64,000 nt of DNA from Simmondsia chinensis (GCA_018398585.1 JAGTTD010000020.1:19750350-19814349); one strand, 5' to 3'; counted from the first letter of the stretch, positions 42,814 to 55,341 are shown. Program-made: numbers and translations. The notes: generated by a model from the sequence alone, not told the origin.

Positions 42814-43493
42814 ATCCTCCACAATATTCATAATTTTGAAAGTAATTTTTTTTTTCCGAAGCAATAGAAACCACATTTGATGATACCGATGTCTTTTGGA
42901 CTTGAATCAATACCTAGTAAGTAAATATGTCCTGCAACCTTTCAGGTGAACGAATCTTGAATCTTAGAGGTTATTGTGAGAGACACACATACCCACTTTA
43001 TGTAGTTCCAACATTGTGACGTATTCTACAAACAGAACTTGTACAGTTCTTAATACCAACTCGAAACCTGGGTACTCAGGAATACTCTAGAGAGTAAGTC
43101 CATACTCTCGACAGAGAATGTTTAACTATCCTAAATTCCCGTAGATGAGTCCATCAGGCGTGCTGCTCCATGCCACCATAAAGGCTATGGACTACATTAA
43201 AAGCTTACAAGCTCATCCTCAACATCATGGAACTCAAAAAGACCATTAAGATCTTACTCACGTCAAGGCAGATTAAACATAACAATAGCCACAAACAACA
43301 TTATCTTGGAAGGGACTACAGTGGCTTAATCACAATTGCTCAATCTTGGCTTCGTTTGACCCATTGAATATCGAGAGTAACTCCCAAGATAGGTATCCAC
43401 CAAGATCAAGTAACACGTATGGACTTAAGTCTCATTCCCTCTGTGGTATCATGTATCGCCTTCTAACTCCTTGCAAACTCGAGTGAAATAAAA

Positions 43494-46400
43494 TTATTTT
43501 TCTATCAAATGTCTCATGGCACCATGTCTAAGTTGAATATGCCTTCGCTTACTATTGTATTCCTCACTCTTCGCCACTCCAATGGCCGCTCGTGAGTCAC
43601 AATGAATTAAGACAAAAGGTGTGGGCTTTCCCCACAACAGAATGTCTCCCATCATACTTCTTAGGTACTTGGCCTCCAAACCTGCCAACTCTAACGCTAT
43701 AAACTCAGATTCCATAGTTGATTTAGCAATACATGTTTGTTTAGACGATTTCCAAGACACAGCAGCATTGGCAAGCATAAAAATATATCCACTAGTAGAA
43801 TGTACCTAATCATTATCAGACACCCAATTGGCATCACAGTATCCCTCTAAAATAGTAGGGAATTTCTTATAATGTAAACCCCAATCCATAGTAACCCTCA
43901 AGTACCTTAACAATCTAATTAAAGCATTACAATGCTCATTATTAGGATTATGGATATAATGATTAAGTCTACTAACAGCATATGTTGTATTAGGACGAGT
44001 GCAATTCATTAGAAACATAAAGCTACCAATTATTTTAGCATATTCAGTCCGTGACACACTGTCACCTCTATTTTTCCTTAGGTAAACATTAGGATCATAT
44101 GGAGTCTCAACTGGAGTTTCATTATAATGACCAAATTTTTTAAATATCTTCTCCATATAATAAGATTGACTAAGAATCAAACCTTCAGGAATCCTAGTTA
44201 TTTTTATACTTAGTATAACATCAGCTTCACCTAAGTCTTTTATGCCAAAACATGAGCTTAAAAAGCATTTCGTTGCATTTACGACATTTAACACTCATAC
44301 CAAAAATTAGCATATCATCTACATACAAACAAATGATCACACATCCATTCTCATCACATTTAGAATACACACATGCATCACCATTGTTAACAACAAAACC
44401 ATACATGACTAGTGTACTATCGAACTTTTGGTGTCATTGTTTAGGAGCTTGTTTAAGACCATATAAGGACTTAAAAGACTTACATACTTTGTTCTCCATT
44501 CCAGAGATAACAAACTCTTTTGGTTGTTCCATGTATATTTTTTCATTAAGGTCGCCATTTAAAAATGCAATTTTGACAAGATTATGAATAGAAGCTAGAG
44601 CTATCAAAGCTCTAATGATAGCTATTTTAGTTACAGGTGAATAAATGTCAAAGGAATCTATTCCATATTTTTGGGTACTAATCTAGCCTTAAATTTATCA
44701 ATAGACACGTCTATTCTTAATTTCTTCCTAAATATCTACTTACATTCAATAGGTTTGTATCCTCTAGGAAGGTCCGCTAAAATTCATATGTTATTACTCA
44801 TTATAGAGTATAATTCATTGTTAATAGCCTCTCTCCAGAAGGGCGCATCTATGGATTTCATTGCTTCATCATGTCTTAGAATCTTCCTCTATTATGAATG
44901 CATTAACAAAACATTCATCTGCAATAGTATATTCAAACAGGAATGCAGTTATAAAATCAGGTCCAAAACTAGTATCAATTCGTGCTCTTTTACTCCTTCT
45001 AGGTTCTTCAACCTCATTCTTAGAACGTAAGTGCCTAACATATGATGATGTAGATGCAGCAAGTTTAGTAACAGGCAAAGATGCTTTCATAGGAAACATA
45101 TGCTCAAAAAACTCTGCATCTATAGATTCCATGATACTACCAAGTCCAGGAGATGAATCATTTTTTAGCATGAATTTATATGCAGCATTATTAGTAGCAT
45201 AACCAATAAATATCGCATCTATTATCTTAGGACCTATTTTTCTTCTTTTAAAGTCAGGAATCCCTAATTTCGCTAAACAAACACACCACCACGCCCGCGC
45301 CCCCTCCCCCCGAGTATTTTAGATGAGGAGTGTAACCCTTCCACAATTCATATGGAGGTTTATCTACCTTTTTGTGTGGAACTCTATTAAGTACGTGACA
45401 TGCAAATAATATAGCTTCCTCCCACAAACTCGAGTTTAAGCCTGAGTGTATTATCATGGCATTCATCATTTCTTTAGGGGTTCTATTTTTTCTTTAAGCT
45501 ATACCATTCTGTTGGAGTGTACGGGGAGCTAACAGCTCATAAATTATGCCATTACTCTTACAATATTTTATAAGAAATGTAGTGCCATTCACCACTTCTA
45601 TCAGACCTAATCCTTTTGATTTTCTGTCTAATTGATTTTCAACTTCCGCTTTATATTTTAAGAACATTCTTCAGCTTCATCTTTGGATCTTAAAAGGAAA
45701 ACTTTAGTGTACCCAGAGTAGTCATCTACAAACATGATATGGTATCTTTTACCACCTCTAATAATAGTACTTTTAAAATAACCAAGGTCACTATATATTA
45801 ATTCCAAAAGACTGGATACTTTTTCAATCGATTTGTTAAAGGGCTTTTTAGCATGTTTGGCCTCGACACACACTTCACACCTGGTGAAGTTAGTTAGGCT
45901 ACAACTGGGGATTAGACTCATTTGTTTAAGTTTTTTAATGGAGTTGATGTTCACATGCCTAAATCTAGCACGCCATAAATCTAACGATTCAACAATATAA
46001 GCAGAAAAAGAATCAGTCTTATTAATCTTGTCAACAAGAACATCCAAAATATATAATCCCCCATTACAAAAACCCTTCCCCTCATAAGTTGCATTCTTAG
46101 TAATTACTATCTTATCAGACTCAAATGACGGCTTAAAGCCAGCTTTGTTTAGAAGAGCACCTGAAATTAAATTCTTACGCAAGCTAGGGACATACAACAT
46201 ATTCTGTCAAGAAAGAAATTTTCCAAAACTAAGTTTCAGAAGGACCTTTCCTTTGCCAAGCACTGGGTTTGAACAGAAATTGCCCATAAAAATACATTCT
46301 CCTGCATCAGCTTTTTCAAAATCTCGAAATAGATCCTTGCTGGTGCAGATTTGCCTCGTGGCCCCGGTATCTACAATCCACTTGACCATGTTTCCTAGCA

Positions 46401-47330
46401 TATTCACCCCAGAGATCATAACAACAAACGCGTTGCCATCCTTGGTGAGATTGGCTTGAGAATTATGTTCTTTCAGCTTTCCTAGTCCAAACCCTTTCCT
46501 ACAGTCCTTTAATGTATATCCAACTACTCCGCATGTCTAGCATGTACCTTTGATTCACTTATGATTACTGGTGGAATTTGGCGTGGTCCTTTTGCGACAA
46601 AATTGGCCCTAACCTTTCCCAAACCCACGGGGATGAGAGTTGGAACGTCCCTCGTTCCACGGTTTCTAGTACTTATTATTTTTTCCTACTCTTTTTTGTT
46701 CCACCAAATTAGCAACAAGGGTGGAGTGTTTAGGTATTTTTTCGACTGACAGTTTTCGATTTTGATCTTCTAAATTTATGTGAGAAATCAGTTCTTTCTG
46801 CGTAAAATCTATCTTTCCATGTTTCAATGTGTTTTGTAATTGTCCCAAGAAGGCAATTTTTCAATCAGACAATTGGCTTGAAAAGTTTCACACCTTTTCA
46901 TTCCTTCACTTAAAATGTCAGCATAAGGATTTTCGTATTCATGAATCTGATCTTAAACCGATTTTTCATCAATCATTGAAAACAAAAGCCACTTACTACA
47001 TACATAATTATTTTGCAACACTATCATCACGCCCATACTTAGCCTTGAGAGCCTCCCATATCCCCTTAGTTGTTTCTATTTTGCTATATTTGATACAGTG
47101 ACTCTATCATATAGTGTAAAAGCATTCCTTTACAAGTGCGGTTGTCTTTATCAAAATCTTTAGTGGAATTAGTTGGTGCCTTGTCAGTTTAAAGTGCATA
47201 ATGAACCTCGATTTGTCCTAAATAAAACTCTATTTTATCCTACCATATTTTATATTTTTTCCCATTAAGAGGTTCAGTTTTTGACATATGGGGAACAATA
47301 ATATTAACAGTACTCATGTTTTACTAAACG
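43494..47330 (-). pseudogene. Copia gag-pol pseudogene
   Basis: Read leftward. Gag fragments lie at about 46666-47330. Protease with WIVDTGATRQICTS is near 46380. The pre-integrase and integrase N-terminal part (45658-46200) has FVDDYSGYTKVFLL. Integrase C-terminal part is at 45254-45469, disrupted by a C-rich stretch. RT (43806-44294) has [13 protein letters not shown] and the [14 protein letters not shown] motif. RNase H (43494-43778) has [12 protein letters not shown] and HCDSRAAI, so the catalytic Asp is kept here. Multiple stops and frameshifts make it non-functional. Confidence 0.88.
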
Positions 47331-47339
47331 ATTTTAGAT

Positions 47340-48282
47340 TGTTGGAAAAATAATGAATAACAGTGAGGAAAAGATTTCCAAAAAACCTAATGAAAAAACC
47401 AACAGCAAATTTATATTGAAATATTAATTGAAAATTTTCACATGTTGAATTGTACAACAACAATTTCATTCACAAAATTGTCTTAAGCACACAAAGTCTG
47501 CTTTCAAATTTTACTGTAAAATTAGAAATGAAATTTAATGTAAATTTACTGAAAAATTCTGATATAAAATTTTACTGTAAATGAATTTAAAGACAAAGAA
47601 AGAAAGAGTCAAGTCAAAGCTGATACTTATCTAAAGGTTAAAACTAAAACCAAAGAATGATAGCCATGCCGTGGAATTCAGCACTGCCCTAAAATCGTTT
47701 ATGCCCCAACACCGGTACAACGGAACTGAACGGCACTCCGATCCCTGGGGTTAACACGGCATCCACCACTATAGTGTACTCTAGAGTGGAGGACTAGAAT
47801 GCGTCATGATAAACTCAGAAAGTTTTACGAGAATGAAAGCAAAGGCACGCTGATTTTTGGAGAGAGGGAGAGAGAATAGAGGTTAAGAGAGTGCGAGAGA
47901 GAGAGAAGAACAAAAATTTGTTCGGTATGTTTTCTTTCCTTTTTTGTGTTGTATCTCATTGGACAAATAAACCTAGTATTTTCATAGGTAAAGAAAATAA
48001 CTACCCACCTCATAAAATTAGGAGAGGTTGAGAGAAATCGGATGCAAAGGGAGAAATATATGCATGCAGTTGAAAGACCACGCTATTTTAGGGAGGAAAA
48101 GAAAGATTTAGCTAATCCGATACAAAATAACGATAAAATATAATTTCTACAACACAGAAGAATTAAATTCTACACACGGATTGGAAAAATTATAGTGCCA
48201 CATCCAAGCCTGGTTCGGCACACATGAGTGGTCCAATTTCAACAATTAATTTTTACTTCAAAAATTTGAAGCACATCTAACA
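47340..48282 (-). repeat. Copia 5' LTR
   Basis: 943 bp, TGTTGGAAAAATAATG to CACATCTAACA; partner of 41807-42813. Confidence 0.88.
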
Positions 48283-48321
48283 CCTTCTAAAAGATACAGA
48301 TTTCCCTTCTAAGAACTTGTA

Positions 48322-48467
48322 TTTTTTTTTTTTGGGGTAGGTCAACACGGGGATGCCCCTTAAAATTCCTATAAAATGGATCCATAAATACAATAGCGGA
48401 GATTCAAACCCAGACGGCGTATAAAACTGCCAGTGTTCTCTGTCACTAGGCTATGTCCCAATGGACT
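48322..48467 (-). mobile_element. tRNA-derived SINE, 146 bp, with poly(A) tail
   Basis: On the minus strand the element has an A-box-like TAGCCTAGTGAC (48442-48453), a B-box-like GGTTTGAATCT (48401-48411) and an A-rich 3' end. Imperfect 13-bp duplications CTAAGAACTTGTA (48309-48321) and CTAAGAAGTTGGA (48468-48480) flank it. It belongs to a different SINE type from the 5S-headed copies. Confidence 0.75.
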
Positions 48468-48480
48468 CTAAGAAGTTGGA

Positions 48481-48698
48481 TGATGAAATTAATATTGTTA
48501 CTTTTAACTTGGATTTTTTATCGCCTAATTGGATCGCTTTGACTATCCCATTACGAGCAATGCTTGCTTTTGCTTTAAAACAAATGAGATATCTAGATTT
48601 CAGAAACCTATAACATAATACCACCAACTTGATTATGTTACTATGTTGGTGTCTAGATTACTTCTAGAATAAAAGTGCGACAAGATTTGCACTATAAA
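48481..48698. other. Short spacer, no gene seen
   Basis: No feature recognised between the SINE and the next Copia element. Confidence 0.5.
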
Positions 48699-48703
48699 TA
48701 AAT

Positions 48704-48845
48704 TATTAGTGTAGTACCGTAGATTATATTTATTTGCATTTATATCAACCTAAGAGCTCTTCTGTAATTTACATACTCTGGGTATCTCTATATATATATG
48801 ACTTAACAACCCTATTAGGTATGCTCTCATAATTATTCTCTCACA
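48704..48845 (+). repeat. Copia 5' LTR, 142 bp
   Basis: Partner of 53558-53699. Contains GGGTATCTCTATATATATAT before the R/U5-like end. Confidence 0.88.
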
Positions 48846-49015
48846 TGGTATCATAGCCTACCAGACTCTAAAGACCTTTTCTTTCTCCTTCGGCCGCTGG
48901 CACCCCCCTCCAACAAGAAAACCCTAGTTCTGCCACCGGCACCCCCTCTCTCCACTCCGGTGATCTCCGCCCCTGTGCGTGGTGCATTAGCTCTCTATTA
49001 TTGCTCGATGACTCC

Positions 49016-52000
49016 ATGGCTGCAAACCCCAACCCCCCTTCTCCTTCGTCTCCCTCATCCCTCCCCATGCCATCCTCCCCACTCACCGATCTCCCTCAGC
49101 CAAACACCAACGACCTCGGTGCCCCCACTAACCGCCACTCCGCTTCTCGGCTCCATGCCACCTTCAATCTCGGCGTCCCTTTTCCCCGGCCCCAATTATG
49201 GCTCCTCATTCCCCACCTTCACTTTTACCAATACATACCCCGACTCATCTTCGATGGTTGCTGATCTTCCCCTATATCCTCCTTTCCTGGTCCCACTTTC
49301 ACAAATTTTGCCAGGCCCTAATATTACCCAGCTCCTTCCTTTCCCTTGGCTCCCCTTCCCACCTCCTCCATTACCAGTCTTGTTACTGTTAAACTCGATG
49401 CGCTGACCGACTACACAACTTGGTGGGAACAAGTCTCCGTGCTCCTCCATGTCCATCGACTTATGGGCTTTGTTGATGGAACCCTACCCTATCCTCCCTC
49501 TCAAATTCAAACCCCAATAGGCACTTTTATTTCCAACCCCGACTATCAAACCTGGTCCTGTATTGATAAAAGCATTAGGGCGTGTCTATCGGCCTCTCTC
49601 GCCTGCCCTATTCTCAATGATGTCATTCATCATCCCACTTCAAAAGATATGTGGAATGGCCTCACTAAAAGATTCTATGACTATTCCCTCGCTAAAGAAC
49701 TTGACTTTCGGTCTCAACTTATCACTCTCCGTAAAGATAACAAAACCATGACTGCCTATCTCACTAAACTCAAAACCATAACTGATGATCTTGCTTCCAT
49801 AAACTCACCAGTATCGAATAGAGAATTAATGCACTATGACTTCTTTGGCTTACCACCGGAGTATGCTGCCTTTAATACATTCACTTGAAACTCCTCTCGT
49901 AATTTCATCTTCGAGCAACTTAAAACGGCATTGTTGGATGAAGAAGCTGCTTTCTCTCGCATTCAGGCCCCAATCAACTGTAGATCATAGTCATGCCTTA
50001 GCCTTGTCGGATCCTTTCCCTGAATACACGAGCAATGGGCGTGGTCGAGGTGGACGTGGTCGCAAGGGTCGTGGACGTAACTCCAACCATCAAGGGAACC
50101 AAAGAGGGCGTGGAGTGTCTTACGGTCAACTGCAGCACACCGGGTTGGGCTCGGTTGTTACTGATGTCGCTCCTTCGCCGCAGCAATCTTGGGTAAGAAA
50201 TGCAGGTATTGTTCCTCGTCAGTCTCATGATGGTATACTCGGAGCCGGGCCCCTTGTTTGTCAGATCTATCATCAGGCCAGCCACACCGCCTCTCTTTGC
50301 CCACACCGATATGTCAACACTAATCTCTTTCATTCTCTTTCAGCCATGTGTGTTATTGATTCCGCTGATCCTACATGGTACCCTAACTTGAGGGCGTCTA
50401 ACTATATGACTTCCAACCCAAGTATTTTGAAAAATATATCTCCTTATACTGGTTTTATATCTACAAGTTGGCAATGGTTCCTTCTTACCCGTGACGCATG
50501 TAGGCTCCTCTAAACTTCGTGCTTCATCACATGATTTAATGCTTTCTAATGTTCTGTTGGTTCCTGGTCTCACTTACAACCTCCTGTCCATTAAATAGTT
50601 GTGTTGGGACAATAACTACTTCGTTAAATTTGACTCCTCTTCCTTTTGTGTCAAGGATAAAGCCACAGGGATGCCCCTCCTCAGGATACATAGTAATGGA
50701 CCTCTCTATGGCTTCTCTCCGCACTTCACTGGACTCATAGCATGAACCGTTCCCGCAGAATTATGGCACAAGCGCTTAGTAGGTCATTTAGGAAATTCAG
50801 TTTTTGATACTTCAAGAATTTGTTTGCTTAGTTCTAGTTCTAGTTCTAGTTCCAGTTCTATAAAATATTGTCATGCATGTTGCTTAGGCAAATCGTGTCG
50901 TTGTTTTCTCATGTTTTGCATACTACAATTGCACCTTTGCAGTTAATTTATTCAGATATTTGGTAATCTCCTGTTAAATCTGATTCTGTTTTTTGATGAT
51001 TACTCTCTATTTACCTTGCTCTATTCGATCCAACGGAAAGACAAAGTTCCCTCTATCTTTTCTAATTTTAAGATTTTTATTGAAACCCAATTCAACACAA
51101 CAATTAAATGCTTTCAAAGTGATGGAGGTCGTGCCTTTGACAATCGGCACATGTCTGCTCTTTGTCGCACTTATGGCATCCACTTTTGTTTTTCATGTCC
51201 TAATACTTCACAATAAAATGGAGTGGTGGAAAGTAAGCGTCAAAATATAAGTGAAATAGTACGGACCCTACTTTTGAGGCGCATCTTCCATATAAATTTT
51301 GGGCTGATGCCACTTGCACCGCATGTTTTATCATCAATTCGGTTACCCACCCCGAATTTGCAAAACTTGTCTCCTTTTGAAATTTTTTTCAAAAGGGCGC
51401 CTAACTACAACATTTTTTGGGTCATTGGGTTCTACCCTAACATCACATCCTGTATCGCTCATAAATTAGCCCGGCGCTCCCTAACCTGCATCTTCCTTGG
51501 GTATGCGGGATGGTACAAGGGTCATCGATGTTTGGATCCTACCACCGGTCATGTTCATATTAGTCGTCATGTCCATTTCGTTGAGCATTTATTTCCATAT
51601 AATGAATAAGTCTCTAGTTGCACAGCGCCATCTCCTAGCACTCTATTGGAGGTCTCCCTTCCTCTCCCAGTCTTGCCTTGTGCCCCTACACAAGCCAACC
51701 ACACCACAACCCCAGACCCTACCTCGTTTATTGAGTCTGCCTCGCGGTCTCTATCTCGCGATCAGGACACTAGCATCAGTCTCCCGAATGTCCCTCGAGT
51801 GTCCTCGGTCGTCATTAACACCATGCGCCCATCGGGTCCGGTTATCGACCCTTGCACGGTCCTGAGGGCGTCCCTTTGGGCCCTCCTAGTGACCCACCCC
51901 GGACCTCCTCGGATGGTTCCCCCACCAATCCCCCTTGTTCTCCCATACCTGTTCCGCTCCTAAATATGCACCCTATGCGTACACACCTTAAGGATGTTAT

Positions 52001-53430
52001 ACGCATCTAAGCACATTCTCTCTTTTAGTTATATTGTGGTGGTCTAGAAACCCATTTGTTTTTCATAAGCTGTCAAAAACCCTCAATGGTAGGAGGCCAT
52101 GGCTGGGGAGTTTAATGCGCTTATTCAAAACCAGACTTGGGACCTCGTTCCTTCATCTCCCTCTCAAGATGTGGTTGGAAGTACTTAGAAATATAATGTC
52201 AAATATAAGCCTGATGGCTCGATTGATCGATTTAAGGCCCACCTTGTTGCGCAGGGTTTTTATCAACGTGAAGGCCTTGATTACTTTGAAACATTTAACC
52301 CGGTAGTCAAATCTATCACCATCCAGTTTATACTTGCTCTTGTAGTCACCAACTCTTGGTCCATTGGCCAACTTGATGTCAAAAAATGCGTTTTTACATG
52401 GTTTCTTAAATGACGAAGTGTACATGCGGCAACCACCTGGGTTCATACACCCTAAGTTCCCTACGCATGTATGCCGCTTACGAAAGGCTTTATATGATCT
52501 CAAACAGGTCCCTAGGGGTTGGTTTCACAGGTTTATCACGTTCCTCTATGGTCTTAGGTTTTACTGTTGCAAAGCAAATCCCTCTCTTTTCATTCACCGT
52601 TCACCTTGTAGCATTGCGTGTCTTCTCCTCTATGTCAATGACATTATCCTCACTAGCTCAAACCCTACTTTTCTCACGCAATTAACGACTTCTCTATCCA
52701 CTGCATTTGTTATGAAAGACCTTGAACCGTTTCATTATTTTCTTGGTATTGAAAGAAAGCGCACTCGACATGGCTTATTTCTTTCTCAACACAAATACAA
52801 CTTGGACCTCCTTGGCAAACACGGCATGCTTGAAGCCAAACCTAATCAAACCCTTATCCCGACCTGGGCCCAGCCTTCAGTGACTGACGGGACCTTACTT
52901 GCAGATCCGGCCGAGTTCCGTAGCGTGGTGGGTGCACTCCAATATCTCACCGTGACTCGTCCCAAAATCTACTTCGCTGTTAACTGTGTCTCTCAGTTCA
53001 TGCACGCTCCTACGACTTCTCATTGGTAAATGGTCAAACATATTTTGCGACACCTCAAGCCTCACCATTACCCCTGGCTGTCACACCTCTGTCATTGCCC
53101 TGATACACGCCGCTCTACTACCGGGTTTGCCTTATTCTTTGGCCCCTAATCTCGTTTCGTGGCGTGCGAAGAAGCAACCTACGGTTGCTAAGTCCACTAC
53201 TAAGTCTGAATATTGGGCTGTTGCTAAGGTTGTTGCTGAGTGTGACTGGATCAAATACCTTATGCGTGACTTGGGATTACGGCATTACGGTCCAATCGTC
53301 ATCTATTGTGACAATGTTTCCGCTACGTACTTGGCCGCAAATCCTATTTCCAACAACCGTAGCAAATGTGGATTTTTATTATGTTTGCGAAAAGGTTGTT
53401 AAGGGTGATATTTAGGTTCGATTCACACCT
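49016..53430 (+). pseudogene. Copia gag-pol pseudogene
   Basis: The probable gag start is the ATG at 49016 (MAANPNPPSPSSP); stops follow near 49262. The main gag part is at 49346-49888 (TWWEQVSVLLHVHRLMGFVD). A Gly/Arg-rich region and a degenerate zinc knuckle lie at about 50025-50320. The protease site usually reading DTGAS appears as NLRAS (about 50385). Integrase pieces are at 51000-51610 and RT at about 52150-53029. The RT site reads YVND instead of YVDD. RNase H at 52986-53402 has KSTTKSEYWAVAK and YCDNVSA. It is scattered with stops and frameshifts and not functional. Confidence 0.87.
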
Positions 53431-53557
53431 ACGACACAACATGTTACTGACATATTCGCCAAAGGATTAGCCAATGATCGCTTCCGCTTCCGCTTCCACA
53501 AAGCCAATCTGCACGTTAGTTTAACACCCCCCCACCCAAATACAGATTGAGGGGGAG

Positions 53558-53699
53558 TATTAATATAGTACCCTAGATTGTATTTATCTGTATTTATGTC
53601 AGCCTATGGGATCTTCTGTAATTTATAGACTATGGGTATCTCTATATATACATGACTCAGCAACTCTATTGGGTATGCTCTTATAATTATTATCTCACA
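53558..53699 (+). repeat. Copia 3' LTR, 142 bp
   Basis: Preceded directly by GAGGGGGAG; ends TATCTCACA. Confidence 0.88.
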
Positions 53700-53764
53700 T
53701 GAATATGTATGATAAGAAAACCATGAACTTACAAATAAACAATTATTTTAATTTTATTCGGATC

Positions 53765-54127
53765 TATTTATGCTAAAGGTCCTTGTACTTTATCCATTAT
53801 GTTAATTTAGTACTTGTACTTTTAATTATGTCAATTTAGTAATTATACATTTCAAAATGTGTCAAGTTGGTCCTTAGAGGGAATTTTATGTTAAGTTTTT
53901 AATGAAATTTTTATTGGTTCGGTTATGAATTGGGTTAAATCGAGAAAAATGATGAATTTATAATAAGTTGCTTGCATCTAACATAATTTTGCCATTCAAA
54001 ATTACGACATTAACTGAACTTAATTTGACCAAAAGACTAAATTGATACATTTTGAATTATTCAGGGACTAAATTAATACAGTTAAAAGTACAAGGACCAA
54101 ATTAACACAATGCCTTTGGTGTAAATA
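53765..54127. mobile_element. Foldback MITE with ~100-bp inverted repeats
   Basis: The left arm (TATTTATGCTAAAGGTCCTT, then TTAATTTAGTACTTGTACTT) is the inverted, diverged copy of the right arm (TTAAAAGTACAAGGACCAAA, then CCTTTGGTGTAAATA). No secure duplication was found. One arm recurs at about 16360-16440. Confidence 0.65.
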
Positions 54128-54205
54128 ACCCTATTTTCTAATACATGATTGCATATCCCGGTCATAAATACATCACCTTGCAATAAGTAATGGGTTGATT
54201 TAGGT

Positions 54206-54585
54206 TAGAAGTGGCCAATGGATCGGGTCGGCCCGAAACGCAACCCGGCCCACCCCTTTTGGGCTGGGCCCGGTTCGGGCCTAGCCCAAGCCCATCTAGT
54301 CCTAGGCCTCTTGAGGCTGGGGCCTGGGGCCTCCCAGCACATTTTATGGCAATTTGGGAGATTATTTGAACATTTTAACTTATTTTATGATTGATTTTGT
54401 ATTTATATTGTTATAATTGTATTTTTTAATGAGTTATAATACTTTAATTCTATATATCTTCCCAAAAAAATTGGGGGGGAGGGGGGGGTGGGTATCCAGG
54501 CCCAGGCCCGGTCCCGGTCCCGGTCTGGTTCCAGCCTGGACTCGTAGGCCTGGGCTCGGCCCAACTCGGCCTATGGTAACTTCTA
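54206..54585. mobile_element. hAT-type MITE, 8-bp TSD ATTTAGGT
   Basis: Ends TAGAAGTGGCC and GGTAACTTCTA are inverted copies, extended by GGCCCGG-rich inverted sequence. ATTTAGGT occurs at 54198-54205 and 54586-54593; 8 bp is the hAT signature. 380 bp, no coding capacity. A G-run lies in the core near 54474-54491. Confidence 0.85.
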
Positions 54586-54842
54586 ATTTAGGTCAGCCGA
54601 CCACGGACAAAGAAAGTTTTAGACTGCCTACATTTCTGTCCAAATTCATCTATTTACTGCATGCTATGGGCCTACCTGTCAGGCCCAAATTATTATTACT
54701 CATTACTATTCTTGTGCAAACTAAAAAAAATTATGCCAATAATACACCTTTACTATTGACATTAGTAATATATAAGTGACCTTTTTATAAATGTTAAATG
54801 GGTTATTAAATTAACACGATTAAACATAATTCAAATTATTAC

Positions 54843-55151
54843 CTAAAAGGGTAACAACATGCAAGTACCGGATTCCATTAGAACTCTAAAATTAAGCGTG
54901 CTTTGACGAGAGTAATACCAAGATAGGAGACCTCTTGGGAGGTCCTCGTGTTGCACCCCTCAGGTTGGGGGTTCTCGAAAACAGTCTCTCTTCAAGGTAA
55001 TACCCTAAAGGGGGAAGGCCACGTACATCCACCCTTCCCCCCCGACCCTACTTAGGCGAAATCCCTTGGGACACTGGAAATATTGAATGTTGTTGCAAAC
55101 ATAGTTCAGCCCTTGGGGCATTGGAAATGTTGAATGTTGTTGCAAACATAG
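54843..55151 (+). mobile_element. 5S-rRNA-headed SINE, copy 3 (best preserved), 13-bp TSD
   Basis: The head (about 54848-54960) follows 5S rRNA to its very end: CGGATTCCATTAGAACTC, TTAAGCGTGCTTTGACGAGA, GACCTCTTGGGAGGTCCTCG, TGTTGCACCCCT. From CGGAT to the end I count about 15 differences in ~92 positions against the plant 5S sequence as I remember it; most are transitions. Immediately after it comes the tail module (CAGGTTGGGGGTTCTCGAAA and onward). The flanks TTCAAATTATTAC (54830-54842) and TTCAAATCATTAC (55152-55164) are a target-site duplication. The last ~48 bp of the tail occur twice in tandem. Confidence 0.87.
54889..54939 (+). promoter_or_regulatory. 5S-type internal Pol III control region (decayed)
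   Basis: The stretch covers the positions of 5S box A (ATTAAGCGTGCTTTGACG), the intermediate element and box C (AGATAGGAGACCTCTTGG). In a 5S gene this region binds TFIIIA. Several substitutions make present activity uncertain. Confidence 0.4.
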
Positions 55152-55341
55152 TTCAAATCATTACATGTTGATTACATATACCAACTCAAATAAGCTAACA
55201 TACATATTTAAATGGGTTAAACGTGTTGAAAATAGGTTGATCCAACTTGAATGTAAATTCAACCCAATTTCTTAAACAGGTTAAACATGTCAATCAAAAT
55301 TCAATCCAACTCTAAAAGCTGGTTCAAACCCAAGTGTCATG

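Larger units (their letters stand above)
41807..48282 (-). mobile_element. Decayed Copia retrotransposon, TSD CCTTC
   Basis: LTRs at 41807-42813 (1007 bp) and 47340-48282 (943 bp) share their start (AAAAATAATGAATAACAG) and end (AACA). CCTTC is duplicated at 41802-41806 and 48283-48287. Domains read on the minus strand from right to left. Substantial LTR divergence and many frame breaks show an old insertion. About 670 bp between the RNase H end and the 3' LTR hold no recognised gene. The primer site next to the 5' LTR does not match the usual initiator-Met sequence. Confidence 0.9.
48704..53699 (+). mobile_element. Decayed Copia with 142-bp LTRs
   Basis: LTRs 48704-48845 and 53558-53699 begin TATTA (expected TGTTA) and end CTCACA. 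The primer site TGGTATCATAGCC starts at 48846 and the purine tract TTGAGGGGGAG precedes the 3' LTR. Flanks TAAAT (48699-48703) and TGAAT (53700-53704) agree at 4 of 5 positions. The gag type and very short LTRs suit the Ale/Retrofit group of Copia; that lineage is an inference. Confidence 0.88.

Noticed and set aside
48868..49456. Several overlapping Pro/Ser- and Gly-rich frames on both strands
   Set aside because: They overlap the degenerate gag leader of the Copia at 48704-53699; the low-complexity composition creates open frames on both strands.
54848..54960. A 5S rRNA gene
   Set aside because: The 5S match is joined to SINE tail sequence, has many substitutions and an 8-base gap near its start, and is enclosed in a target-site duplication. 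It is a retroposon head, not a functional rRNA gene.
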